DNA from: Actinomadura mexicana
GTDB lineage: Bacteria > Actinomycetota > Actinomycetes > Streptosporangiales > Streptosporangiaceae
Assembly (NCBI RefSeq): GCF_900188105.1
Contig: NZ_FZNP01000011.1
Coordinates: 124,001 to 188,000 of the forward strand
DNA length: 64,000 bases
Direction: 5' to 3'
This document shows, piece by piece, positions 31,501 through 39,361 of the stretch. Every line of letters begins with the position of its first letter. Within the stretch, counting starts at the first letter, position 1. A program made the position numbers and the translations under genes. The notes beneath the pieces were generated by a model that saw only the letters and a program-made list of their open reading frames with translations, had not been told where the DNA came from and ran no database searches.

Positions 31501-33272
31501 GGCACGGTCGGCTCGCCGGCATCTCCGGACGCGCCCGGCGCCCGGGACGCCGCGAGATCGGACACGACCCGCAGCAGGAGATCGGCGATGGTCGGCACGG
31601 TGCTGGAGCCGGCGTTGCGCGCCAGCCTGCACAGGGCGGCCACGGGCCTGCCCGGGTCCAGGCCCGTGCGGAGCAGCGCCAGTTCCCGTTCGTCCGGGCC
31701 GCCGAGATCGGCGGCGATCCGGCCGGGCAGATCCCGCGGGTCGAGCCGGGCCAGGATCGACCGCCGCCGGTCGGGGTCCTCGGTGAGATGCCACAGCACC
31801 TCCAGGGCCCGGTGGAGTACGGGCCGCAGGTGGGACACCACGGCGCCTCCACCGTCCGGTCCGCCCAGGCCCAGTGCGTCCCGCAGCGCTGTGACCGTCA
31901 GGGCCCCGCCCACGGCTTCGAGGGTCTCCACCGCCGCCGCAGGTGACCGTGGCAGCGCGGCGATGACGGCTTCCTCGGCGGCCGTGTGGCGCAGGGCGCG
32001 GATCGCTCGCAGGAACGGTCGCGGATCCGGCGCGGAGCGCAGCAGGTCGGTCACCTTCTCGCCCACGGGCAGGTCCCCGGCGCCCTGCGCGGCCAGAGCG
32101 ACCAGGAGGTCCAGCCGCCGCGGCCAGTGCGGATCGTCCGCGGGCGCCCTCATCAGTTCCCGGAGAGTCTCGTGCCGGCACGTGAACAAGATGGTGGCGA
32201 CCTCGTTCGCAGGCACCGATTGGTCGGCGACGGCCAGGCGCGCGATGGCTGGGACGGCGTCGCCTGCCGGGAAGTGCCCGCGCCGGTGCAGCCCGCGCAG
32301 GCACCGGGTGACCGGCCCGGCGAGCAGGAGCGGGTCGGTGGCGGCGAGGCTGACGAGGTCGCCGATGTCGTCCCGGCCCGCGAGGTCTCCGAGCAGCTCC
32401 AGCGCCCGTTGTCGGAGCCCCGGGGGCCGGCTTCGGTCGGCGGCCACGTCGCGGAGCACGTCCCGGTGCCCGTGGTGGGCCGCGGTTTCGATCGCCGCGG
32501 CGGCGACCGCGGAGGCGGTGCCTTTGGGCCCGGTGCCGAGGAACCGGTACAGGTGCTCTTGCGGGAGCGGATCCATCGCGGCCCAGGGCTCGGACAGCTC
32601 ACGCAGCGCTGCCGCGGCGACGCCGGCCGCGGCTGCGCTCGTGGCGGGTTCCCCGGCGATCGACCCGGCGAGCCGCACCACGAGCGCCCGGGCTCGTTCC
32701 GGTGCCAGCACGCCGGCGCGCACGGCCTCGCGGGTGACCCGCAGGGCCTCCGCCCGCAGCACAGGATCGGGCCGGTCCATCGCCTCCTGGGCGAAGCTCG
32801 CGGGTTCGTCCACATCAGCCACGACGATCCTGCGGACGGCCTGGTAGAGCAGTTCGCCCGGGGGCTCGTCCCGCAGGGTCTCCGGCCGGTCGGCGATCTC
32901 GGCGCTCAGCCAGCCGATCTGGACCCGGGTCGGCAGCCCCGCCTCGCGCCACTTCGGCCAGGGCCGGGGCCGGACGTGGGCGCGCAGACGGAGATGAAGG
33001 TGCGCCAGGGCCAGCGCCGCTTCCGGCGAACCATCGAGCGAGCCCGGCAGCGACTCCGCGAACGCGGCCAGCTCGGAAGGGTCCTCGTCTCGTCTCGCCT
33101 CAAGGCGTTCGGCAAGGCCCACGAGGCCCGAGTCCCGCAGGCGCGGGTCCTCGTGCGTGATGAGCAGCCGCAGGACGGCGGGCGAACACCTCGACGGATC
33201 AAGGCCGGCTGGAAGCCGGTCCGCATCGGCGCAGCGTACGGCGGTGAGGACCGCATCGTCGTCCGACGTCAT
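28530..33272 (-). CDS. giant HEAT-repeat protein (1580 residues)
   Basis: Almost wholly alpha-helical with many degenerate HEAT/armadillo-like repeats. Examples are HRDRHVRKHAIALLARDADG, LDHPNMNVKKTAANALIHAG, DNPGLRDALIEALR and the C-terminal HSHPAVRRAASDGLALLG. I see no signal peptide, transmembrane helix, nucleotide-binding motif or protease domain, so it is probably a large cytoplasmic scaffold. Function unknown. It converges on the first Ser/Thr kinase gene and is divergent from the second, so it may be a substrate or scaffold of their pathway; that link rests only on position. Length and continuity of the single frame argue for a real gene. ATG 33272 has GGAG about 10 nt upstream. Confidence 0.85.
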   Translation of the reverse strand: MTSDDDAVLTAVRCADADRLPAGLDPSRCSPAVLRLLITHEDPRLRDSGLVGLAERLEARRDEDPSELAAFAESLPGSLDGSPEAALALAHLHLRLRAHVRPRPWPKWREAGLPTRVQIGWLSAEIADRPETLRDEPPGELLYQAVRRIVVADVDEPASFAQEAMDRPDPVLRAEALRVTREAVRAGVLAPERARALVVRLAGSIAGEPATSAAAAGVAAAALRELSEPWAAMDPLPQEHLYRFLGTGPKGTASAVAAAAIETAAHHGHRDVLRDVAADRSRPPGLRQRALELLGDLAGRDDIGDLVSLAATDPLLLAGPVTRCLRGLHRRGHFPAGDAVPAIARLAVADQSVPANEVATILFTCRHETLRELMRAPADDPHWPRRLDLLVALAAQGAGDLPVGEKVTDLLRSAPDPRPFLRAIRALRHTAAEEAVIAALPRSPAAAVETLEAVGGALTVTALRDALGLGGPDGGGAVVSHLRPVLHRALEVLWHLTEDPDRRRSILARLDPRDLPGRIAADLGGPDERELALLRTGLDPGRPVAALCRLARNAGSSTVPTIADLLLRVVSDLAASRAPGASGDAGEPTVPQEVVAALRDLGGRLHERGRIRPRSLLDAADAQEAGDALVAGVALDLLDRPELMAAEQMILLSLLLQTSHRGVRSRVHPLLRHRDRHVRKHAIALLARDADGEDAQALSASLIPLTAAPDVQTARQALLALGHARACWAAAAIAARLDHPNMNVKKTAANALIHAGAPVAVPKLLFWLGRHDNPGLRDALIEALRTILGDAYAATVVAAADRAADDRTRALLLTGLDGSLSARAVGALADQGSPAGAALLSLVAAGRLRLGSGTAAELRDRMAARGITPPGRQGPPAPRPDAELDALADRGWNTEIARRLAERCDRDPGELTAERLGRLRPMLERWLELAAERPEQRGQVLRLTLKLCPPPWTAGETGAFARSVRTLVAGLGDVGDAQRDRLLALLEDTVVRLPSTSRFDVAARIRALPPEAAGGRSMLVLLRRCGAVLTRADLLRALAAARAGANPWLAEEEVLREAFGPAGPVTAAGAGGSAETSERPAARRWRDALAAAARTPDSLRRFRTADRPVDPAGRPADSRDLLNALIGVFANADTRTRDVLLDWMIELQPPDAPAWTIAEDARRSASTDRASHPSDRDQPRSAVLRERLLEQLDDPARDQREAAARVMLGWPEPQFRLTVLRAFLDGRVGLTVSADLAQALPLLSETELRQSGDRESGGEAVRERIARVAAHLDPQDLERLIPLLSAWWENGGPSLHTSAGRALRKADPDVLAETLSRRLETGDWGLLDLISGVTLLRTPTLARAHRRLREEGRHDLADKLVLVDGPLRHPSAARQDSAALSALRSRTRVPAAEQRPARAELFRLARTGGPEQIRRALTLLAEHRDDDPARAGRHGADRPADQDHELEELLAESLGHPEARVRLHAHRISRKVLNREEYLAQTVLLLDDRQPDIVRSAVKTLCHAAWKPAVPALVDLLTHSHPAVRRAASDGLALLGAPAIPALKHAAGRARPDRRHLYTTVLEKITSAMAADLGPGGRPR

Positions 33273-33600
33273 GCGCTATCAGCTCCAGCCAGATCACGGA
33301 ATGGCGTTCAGCGTAGCGAGGTCCCGCGGGGCCCCTTCCCGGCGCCGCCGCCGGGGTGCCGGTCGCTCCACGCCGCATGGGGAGGACGGCCTACGGCGTC
33401 CGCGGCGCGGTGACGTCGAAAGCCACCGTCGGACAAAGACCTGCCCTAACGGCTGTGATCAACGAGTGCCGCCGCGCAGAATATGCCACGGCTCAGGCAC
33501 GTGACCCAGTGATCGCGCGGCGACGCTCCAACTGGACGATCTCCCTAGCCGAGCTCGCTCTCAACAGACGCTGGTGTTCGACGAATCTGGAGCAGGTGAG
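33273..33600. other. divergent intergenic region between HEAT and kinase genes
   Basis: 328 bp without a gene. It should hold the promoters of the HEAT-repeat gene (leftward) and the second kinase (rightward). The stretch 33425-33560 is less GC-rich. I could not pick a confident -10/-35 pair or operator. Confidence 0.4.
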
Positions 33601-35295
33601 ATGTCCGGCACGGGACTCAGGGTGCTCACGACCGCCGATCCGGCGCGGGTCGGGCCGTACCGGCTGCTGGCACGGCTGGGAGCGGGCGGGATGGGGCAGG
33701 TCTACCTGGGCCGGTCCCAGGGCCGGCGGCTGGTGGCGGTCAAGCTCGTCCACCCTCACTTCGCCGACAACGCGGTGTTCCGGCGCCGGTTCACGAAGGA
33801 GATAGCGGCGGCGAGCCGCATCACCGGCTTCTACACGGCGCAGGTGATAGACGCCGATGCCGACGCCGACCCGCCGTGGCTGGCCACGGAGTACATCGCC
33901 GGGCCCTCGCTGCAGGACGCTGTCGAGGAGAACGGCGCGCTGCCCGAGATCCCGGTGGCGGCGCTCGGTGCGGGGCTCGCCGAAGGGCTGCGGGCGGTCC
34001 ACGCCCAGAACGTGATCCACCGGGACCTCAAGCCGGGAAACGTGCTGCTGGCCCAGGACGGGCCGCGGATCATCGACTTCGGCATAGCGCGCGCGATGGA
34101 CGCGCCCACCCAGAGCCTGACCCTGATGGGCACGCCCGGGTACATGTCGCCCGAACAGTATCTGGGTGGTGACCTCGAACCGGCCAGCGACGTCTTCTGC
34201 CTGGCCGCCGTGCTGACCTTCGCCGCGACCGGCCGCCATCCCTTCGGAGAGGGACCGGCGGAAGCCCTCGGCTACCGGGTCCGCCATCAGAACCCCGATC
34301 TGACGGACGTCCCGGCATCGCTGCGGCCGCTGATCGCGGCCGGTCTGGAGAAGAACCCGGGCGACCGCCCGGCGACAGAAGACTTCCTGGACCGCTGTTC
34401 CGCGCTCGTTGCGGACGAGGGCATGGCCCTGCCGGAGACCTTCACCACCATGATCGCCAAACGGGTGGCCCAGACCGAGGTCTTCACGGGGAAGGCCGGC
34501 ACAGACGACCACGGGGCGCGCCCTCCGCGGGACGAAGGGGAGCGGCCACCCGCGGCCCGGCCTCAGCCGTTGCCGCGACCGGTGCGGAGGAAGCGTCCAC
34601 CGGCCAGACCGGCCGCCGCGGTCATGGCCGGGGTCGTGGGCGTCGTGCTCGTCGCCCTGCTCATCGCCGTCGTCGGCAACAGAGACTCCGAAGGATCGAA
34701 CAACGACGACGCCGCGTCGACGTCGGCAGCGAGCCGCTCGACCGGCCGCGCGGGCGACGGAGGCAGTACCCGGCCGAGCCCGACCCCCGACAGGACCTGG
34801 AAGGCGTTCGACGACACCTCGGTCAATGACTGTTTGGACGCGTCCGGGGACCCCTGGAACCCAGGCGGGTGGCTCGGGGACATGCCCCGCGCGGTCTCCT
34901 GTGGGGAGAGCGACGCCTACCTGAGGGTCACCGGCGTGGGGAAGACGAGCAGTGCGTGCGACTCCAAGCCGCTGGACGGAGAATCGTATTGGGAGTCCCC
35001 CACCTACGATGGAGGCAGAATCTACCTCTGCGTAGAACGGCAGTTCCGGGACGGTGAGTGCTTTCTGGGCAAGAAGGGCCGCAAGACGGGCTCGGCGGCC
35101 ATCAGCGGGTACGGTCTGATGACCTCGTGGAGATGTAACAAGAGCGACCTACCGAGGGAATACTCCTACGTCCTCCAGTACACCGGCTACTACAAGAGCC
35201 GGTGCCCGAGAGGCTCAATGACATGGGACTTCCGACAAGGCGTCCTCTGCGCCAGGATCGTTAAGGCGAAAGGGCCTGCGGCCCGAGAGGAGTAA
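33601..35295 (+). CDS. membrane Ser/Thr protein kinase with Cys-rich extracellular domain
   Basis: 564 residues. The kinase domain (about 15-270) has GAGGMGQVYLGRS, VAVKLVHPHFADN, HRDLKPGNVLLAQDGP, DFGIARAMD and GTPGYMSPEQYLGGD. A ~65-residue charged/Pro juxtamembrane region precedes one transmembrane helix at ~339-360 (AVMAGVVGVVLVALLIAVVG). A Thr/Ser linker follows, then a ~165-residue extracellular domain with at least nine cysteines (for example DCLDASGD, VSCGESDAYL, YLCVERQFRDGECF, SRCPRGSMTWDF). The kinase half is clearly related to that at 26696, but the sensor domain differs. ATG 33601 has GGAG 8 nt upstream; an in-frame GTG 27 bp earlier is weaker. Confidence 0.92.
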   Translation: MSGTGLRVLTTADPARVGPYRLLARLGAGGMGQVYLGRSQGRRLVAVKLVHPHFADNAVFRRRFTKEIAAASRITGFYTAQVIDADADADPPWLATEYIAGPSLQDAVEENGALPEIPVAALGAGLAEGLRAVHAQNVIHRDLKPGNVLLAQDGPRIIDFGIARAMDAPTQSLTLMGTPGYMSPEQYLGGDLEPASDVFCLAAVLTFAATGRHPFGEGPAEALGYRVRHQNPDLTDVPASLRPLIAAGLEKNPGDRPATEDFLDRCSALVADEGMALPETFTTMIAKRVAQTEVFTGKAGTDDHGARPPRDEGERPPAARPQPLPRPVRRKRPPARPAAAVMAGVVGVVLVALLIAVVGNRDSEGSNNDDAASTSAASRSTGRAGDGGSTRPSPTPDRTWKAFDDTSVNDCLDASGDPWNPGGWLGDMPRAVSCGESDAYLRVTGVGKTSSACDSKPLDGESYWESPTYDGGRIYLCVERQFRDGECFLGKKGRKTGSAAISGYGLMTSWRCNKSDLPREYSYVLQYTGYYKSRCPRGSMTWDFRQGVLCARIVKAKGPAAREE

Positions 35296-35436
35296 CGGAG
35301 CAGACGGAGAAGCTGCGGCCGGTGCCCGACGCGGCCGGGCCCGGTGAGCAGGTTCAGGGATCGTGGCTCATCGCGACGATTCGCGATCGCACCGCTCGGC
35401 CCCCGGTTTGTGATCTTGTTGCCGTAGCCTCCTCCC

Positions 35437-36417
35437 GTGACGATTCCACCTGACACTGACGGCGGTTCCGAGTCCGCGGATCCCGCCCGGCCCGCCGCCC
35501 GCGCCCGGACGAACCGGCTGGCGGTCATGGCGATCGTCACCGGTGCCATCGGCCTGGTGGTCCTCGCGGTCGGCTTCGCGGTCGCGGCGCTGGTCCAGAC
35601 GGGTCGGCGCGGCGAGAAGGGACGAGGGCTCGCGGTCGCGGCGCTGATCGTGTCCGGTGTCTGGCTCGCCGCGGCAACGGTTCTGCTGGTCGCCGCCGTG
35701 GGCGACGAGGACGGGGACGCCGCGGTGCGTGGGGCGGAGGGGCCGCGGGCTTCGGCGCTGGGGGAGCAGGACTGCTTCACGGACTTCCGGCAGGCGGGCG
35801 CGAGGTTCTTCGCGCGGGCCGCCCCATGCACGAGTTCTCACCAGGGAGAGATCGTCGCCAGGCCGGTCCTCCCCATCCTGGATTATCCGGGTGATCGGCG
35901 GCTGGCCGCCGAGGGGGAGAAGGCGTGCCGGGTCCAGGCGTCGTCGCTGTACGCCGCCGGTCGTGGCGACGAGTTCACGATGTTCGTCGCCCGTCCGGAC
36001 GAGAAGGAGTGGGCGAGCGGAGAACGGGCCGTGACGTGCCTCCTCCGCTACACCGGTGGCCCGAAGAACTTCCGGCTGGAGAAGCATTGGAGCCCGCTGT
36101 CCTTGCTGGCCGCCGGCGATTGTGTCGGGACCTGGAGCGATACGGGGGAAGTGGACGTCGTCGATTGCACTATGAAGCACGAGGTCCAGGTGGTCGCGAA
36201 GCTCACGCTGGAGAATGACAAGGGCCCGGACGAGGAGAAGGTGTACGCCCGCTGCGCCGAGCGTGCACGGAAGACCCTCGGCTCGAAGCCGCCGGCGCAT
36301 CTGGTTCTTCGACTCGGAGGGCCGAACCAGCGTGAATGGGCGAGCGGGGAGAAGTACGCCCTCTGCCTGGTCGCGGGTAAGGACGGCCTGCTCACCCGCT
36401 CGATGATCCCGAAGTGA
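35437..36417 (+). CDS. DUF4190/septum-formation-domain membrane protein
   Basis: 326 residues. A short acidic N-terminus is followed by two transmembrane helices of DUF4190 type (TNRLAVMAIVTGAIGLVVLAV and AVAALIVSGVWLAAATVLLV). A tandem pair of extracytoplasmic 'septum formation' domains comes next: FTDFRQAG...CTSSHQGEIVA and CVGTWSDTG...CTMKHEVQVVAK, each with Cys pairs and a WASGE...CLL ending. The domain name comes from distant similarity; a septum role is not established. It follows the second kinase in the same direction and could be an exported partner. GTG 35437. A broken homologue lies at 8529-8989. Confidence 0.85.
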   Translation: MTIPPDTDGGSESADPARPAARARTNRLAVMAIVTGAIGLVVLAVGFAVAALVQTGRRGEKGRGLAVAALIVSGVWLAAATVLLVAAVGDEDGDAAVRGAEGPRASALGEQDCFTDFRQAGARFFARAAPCTSSHQGEIVARPVLPILDYPGDRRLAAEGEKACRVQASSLYAAGRGDEFTMFVARPDEKEWASGERAVTCLLRYTGGPKNFRLEKHWSPLSLLAAGDCVGTWSDTGEVDVVDCTMKHEVQVVAKLTLENDKGPDEEKVYARCAERARKTLGSKPPAHLVLRLGGPNQREWASGEKYALCLVAGKDGLLTRSMIPK

Positions 36418-36484
36418 GGGTTCCAGGGGCGCGGAGGACGCTCGACCGGGAGTGGATGTCGGTGGCGTCGCGTTTAATCGAGGG

Positions 36485-38476
36485 GTGGACGTTGGAGAGC
36501 GCATCGCCGAGCTGGCCGCTCAGGTCAAGAGGCTGAACGATCTGTACTACGGCGCCGGCGACAGCCCGCTGCCGGACGCCGACTACGACGCGTTGAAGGA
36601 CGAGCTGGCGGCGCTCGTCGCCGAGCACCCGGAGCTCGAACCGGCCGACAGCCCGCTCGGCAAGGTCAACGCGCCGGCGGAGCTGACCGGCCCGACCGTG
36701 CGCCATGCGCGCCCGATGCTCTCGCTGGCCAAGGCGACCAGCGAGGAGCAGATCCGCACGTTCTGCGAGCGGTTCGGCGGCCAGGTCTTCCGCGTGTCGG
36801 AGAAGCTCGACGGGCTCTCCCTCAGCGTCGTCTACACCGACGGAAGGCTCGACTACGTCGCCACGCGCGGCACCGGCACGGTCGGCGAGCTGGTGACCGA
36901 GAAGGTGCGCCACGTCATCCCGGGTCTGCCGACCGAGATCGACGCACCCGGGCGTATCGAGGTCCGCGGCGAGGCGGTGATGCTGCGGTCGGTCTGGACG
37001 GCCTACAACGAGGCGCACCCGGACCGGATACTGACCAACCCACGGTCGGGAGCCGCCGGGACGCTGGTGCTGAAGGACCCCGAGGCGGCCGCCGAGGCCA
37101 AGCGGGTGCTGCGGTTCTTCGCGTTCGGCGCCGATCGCGGCGGCGACGCCGTGGAGGTCCCGGCGGGGTTCGAGTCGGTCGCCCAGTATGTGGGCGCCGG
37201 CGCCGAGGAGGTCATGGACGCGATCCAGGAGATCGCCGACCGCCGCGACGGTCTGGACTACGACATCGACGGCGCGGTCGTCCGGCTGCACGAGCCGGCG
37301 GCGTTCGACGCGGCGGGCTTCAACAGCGCCGAGCCGCGCGGAGCGATCGCGTTCAAGTACCCGCCGGAGGAGAAGCTGACGACGCTGCTGGCGGTCCAGT
37401 GGCCGGTCGGCAAGATCGGCCGCGTCCCGCCGCGCGCGAAGGTCGCGCCGGTGTTCGTCGGCGGTGTGACGGTGGAGAACATCACCCTGCACAACCCCCG
37501 GCTGATCCGCGAGCGCGATCTGCGGATCGGCGACACGGTGGCGGTCGTGCGGCGCGGCGATGTGATCCCGTTCGCGGGCCGCTCGCTGCCGGAGCGGCGC
37601 GACGGGAGCGAGGTCGAGATCGTCCCGCCGACGCACTGCCCGTCGTGCGACTCCGAACTGGAGGTCCGCGGCACCGGCGAGGAGCGCTGGTGCGTGAACC
37701 TGCAGTGCCCGGCGCAGGCGACGCGCCGCCTCATGCACTGGGCCTCGCGCCAGGCGGCCGACATGGAGGGCGTCGGCGACGTCTGGATCGAGAAGCTCGC
37801 CGAGGACGGCGTGCTCAAACGCCGCAGCGACTTCTACGACCTCACGACCGAGCAGCTCCTCGGCTATGAGCGGATGGGCGAGGTCAGCGCCAGGAACATG
37901 GTCGACTCGATCGCGTCCTCCAAGAAGGTGGGACTGCGGCGCGCGCTGATCGGGCTGGCGATCCCGATGGCGTCCGAGGGCACGGCCAAGCGCCTGTGCC
38001 TGGCCGGCTACGAGCGCATCGAGGACGTCGCCGCGGCGACGGCCGAGGACCTGGTGGCGATCCGCGACATCGGGCCGAAGGCCGCCGAGAGCATCGTGGC
38101 CTTCTTCGCCCGCGCGGAGGTCCGGGAGGAGATCACCGCGCTGCGCGAGCGCGGTGTGGACCTCGACGTGCTGGCCGAGGACAGGCCGCTCGACGCGGCG
38201 GCCGCGGGCGACTCGCCGCTGAAGGGCAGGTCGGTCGTCATCACCGGCGCGTTCACCGACCCGCGCTCGGGCGCGAAGATCAGCCGACCCGACGTCACGC
38301 GCCTGGTGGAGCAGGCGGCCGCGACGACCGCCTCGTCCGTTTCGAGCAACACCGACTACCTGCTCACAGGAGACAACGTCGGGGCCGCCAAGACCGGCAA
38401 GGCCGAGAAACTCGGAGTCACCGTCGTCCACCAGGACGAACTGTGGCGCTGGCTGGCCGAAGCCGGCGTCGTCTAA
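36485..38476 (+). CDS. ligA: NAD+-dependent DNA ligase (divergent LigA)
   Basis: 663 residues with the full LigA architecture: domain Ia (LNDLYYGAGDSPLPDADYDAL), adenylation domain with the nucleophile Lys at about 107 in SEKLDGLSLS, OB fold (VGKIGRVPPRAKVAPV), Cys4 zinc finger (CPSCDSELEVRG and CVNLQCPAQ), helix-hairpin-helix region (ERMGEVSARNMVDSI, AIRDIGPKAAESI) and C-terminal BRCT. It departs from housekeeping LigA in key blocks, for example TRGTGTVGELVT where TRGDGTTGEDVT is usual. I therefore suspect a second, accessory ligase. GTG 36485 gives the normal N-terminal length; an in-frame GTG at 36452 is the alternative. Confidence 0.9.
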   Translation: MDVGERIAELAAQVKRLNDLYYGAGDSPLPDADYDALKDELAALVAEHPELEPADSPLGKVNAPAELTGPTVRHARPMLSLAKATSEEQIRTFCERFGGQVFRVSEKLDGLSLSVVYTDGRLDYVATRGTGTVGELVTEKVRHVIPGLPTEIDAPGRIEVRGEAVMLRSVWTAYNEAHPDRILTNPRSGAAGTLVLKDPEAAAEAKRVLRFFAFGADRGGDAVEVPAGFESVAQYVGAGAEEVMDAIQEIADRRDGLDYDIDGAVVRLHEPAAFDAAGFNSAEPRGAIAFKYPPEEKLTTLLAVQWPVGKIGRVPPRAKVAPVFVGGVTVENITLHNPRLIRERDLRIGDTVAVVRRGDVIPFAGRSLPERRDGSEVEIVPPTHCPSCDSELEVRGTGEERWCVNLQCPAQATRRLMHWASRQAADMEGVGDVWIEKLAEDGVLKRRSDFYDLTTEQLLGYERMGEVSARNMVDSIASSKKVGLRRALIGLAIPMASEGTAKRLCLAGYERIEDVAAATAEDLVAIRDIGPKAAESIVAFFARAEVREEITALRERGVDLDVLAEDRPLDAAAAGDSPLKGRSVVITGAFTDPRSGAKISRPDVTRLVEQAAATTASSVSSNTDYLLTGDNVGAAKTGKAEKLGVTVVHQDELWRWLAEAGVV

Positions 38477-38557
38477 CCCCGTCGGGTTCCTCAGCACCAC
38501 CCCACCGGGGGGAACAGGTGTGCGCGGGTCTGCCGGCGCGAGGGTGGATGGAAGGAC

Positions 38558-38891
38558 TCAGGCATGCAGGGTGGGCCGGTAGATGAGCTCCTGCGTGTGG
38601 CCGTCGAGGATCCGGCTCCCGATCAGTACGAGGTCGAAGTCGGCCGCGCCCCCGAAGACCGGGTCCACTCCGGTCTGACCGGTGATCGCAGGGAAGAGCG
38701 TCACCTGGACGCGGTCGACCAGACCGGCGGCCATCAGCGCCCGGTTCATCGACAGGCTGCCGTGCGAGCGCAGAGGTACGTCGGACTCCTCCTTGAGCCA
38801 GGCGACGACGTCGACGGCGTCGCCGCTCGCGCATGGCGGCCGCGTCCCGCACAGCCTCCTCGGCCAGCCCCATGTCACCCGGCAGCCGCAT
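38558..38891 (-). pseudogene. DHFR-like (RibD_C) protein fragment with frameshift
   Basis: The C-terminal half of a DHFR-family reductase: WLKEESDVPLRSHGSLSMNR, ALMAAGLVDRVQVTLFP, ITGQTGVDPVFGG and DGHTQELIYRPTLHA. Upstream, the continuing homology (RLPGDMGLAEEAVRDAAAM) is in another frame, so there is an indel near 38835. The first ~80 residues are gone. It is related to the intact gene at 5652-6278 at family level only. Confidence 0.7.
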
Positions 38892-39361
38892 CCGCCGAGC
38901 TCGCTCATGTCCACCGAGAGCACACGGCCGGCGGCCCTCCGAGCGGAGAGGTGCCCGGCGCTCCCGTGACTCGCGAGGGCGCCGGGCCCCTCATCGCCGT
39001 TCGGGTGCGCTGGTCATGGAGAAGGCACCTTCCTCGGCCCGCTCCGCGCCGTCGCGTCCTCCCGCATGCCGCCCGCCCTCCGTGCCGGACCCAGGGTGTC
39101 CAACACCGTAAGCCGGCCGAAGCGCCACGCGGCAGTCCCCAAGGCGGAAAGAAAGGAAGCCGAGCGCGCTGCTTCACATGACGCATGTGCCCGGCGTTCG
39201 CGACAGTACGTGGGCCGGCAACGATTGGGCACCGGCCGAGAGCCTGCGCTCGCCCGCCTTCCTCCTCAGCCGGCTTTCTCGCAGATCTGTCGGACGCTAT
39301 CTGTACTGTCGGCGACATCCGAGTCAACGGGTTCGCGACATCAGGTGATCGAGAGGCTGGA
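38892..39361. other. gap between the DHFR relic and the WGR gene
   Basis: 470 bp with no recognisable gene. The WGR frame is open upstream to 39185, but that part (Arg/Pro-rich) looks non-coding. The promoter of the WGR gene probably lies in 39270-39350. Remnants of the missing N-terminal half of the DHFR-like gene are not detectable. Confidence 0.4.

Noticed and set aside
28941..33413. Several long plus-strand frames opposite the HEAT-repeat gene
   Set aside because: They are out-of-phase mirrors of a real 4.7-kb gene with skewed Arg/Gly/Ser composition; the minus-strand frame alone shows HEAT periodicity.
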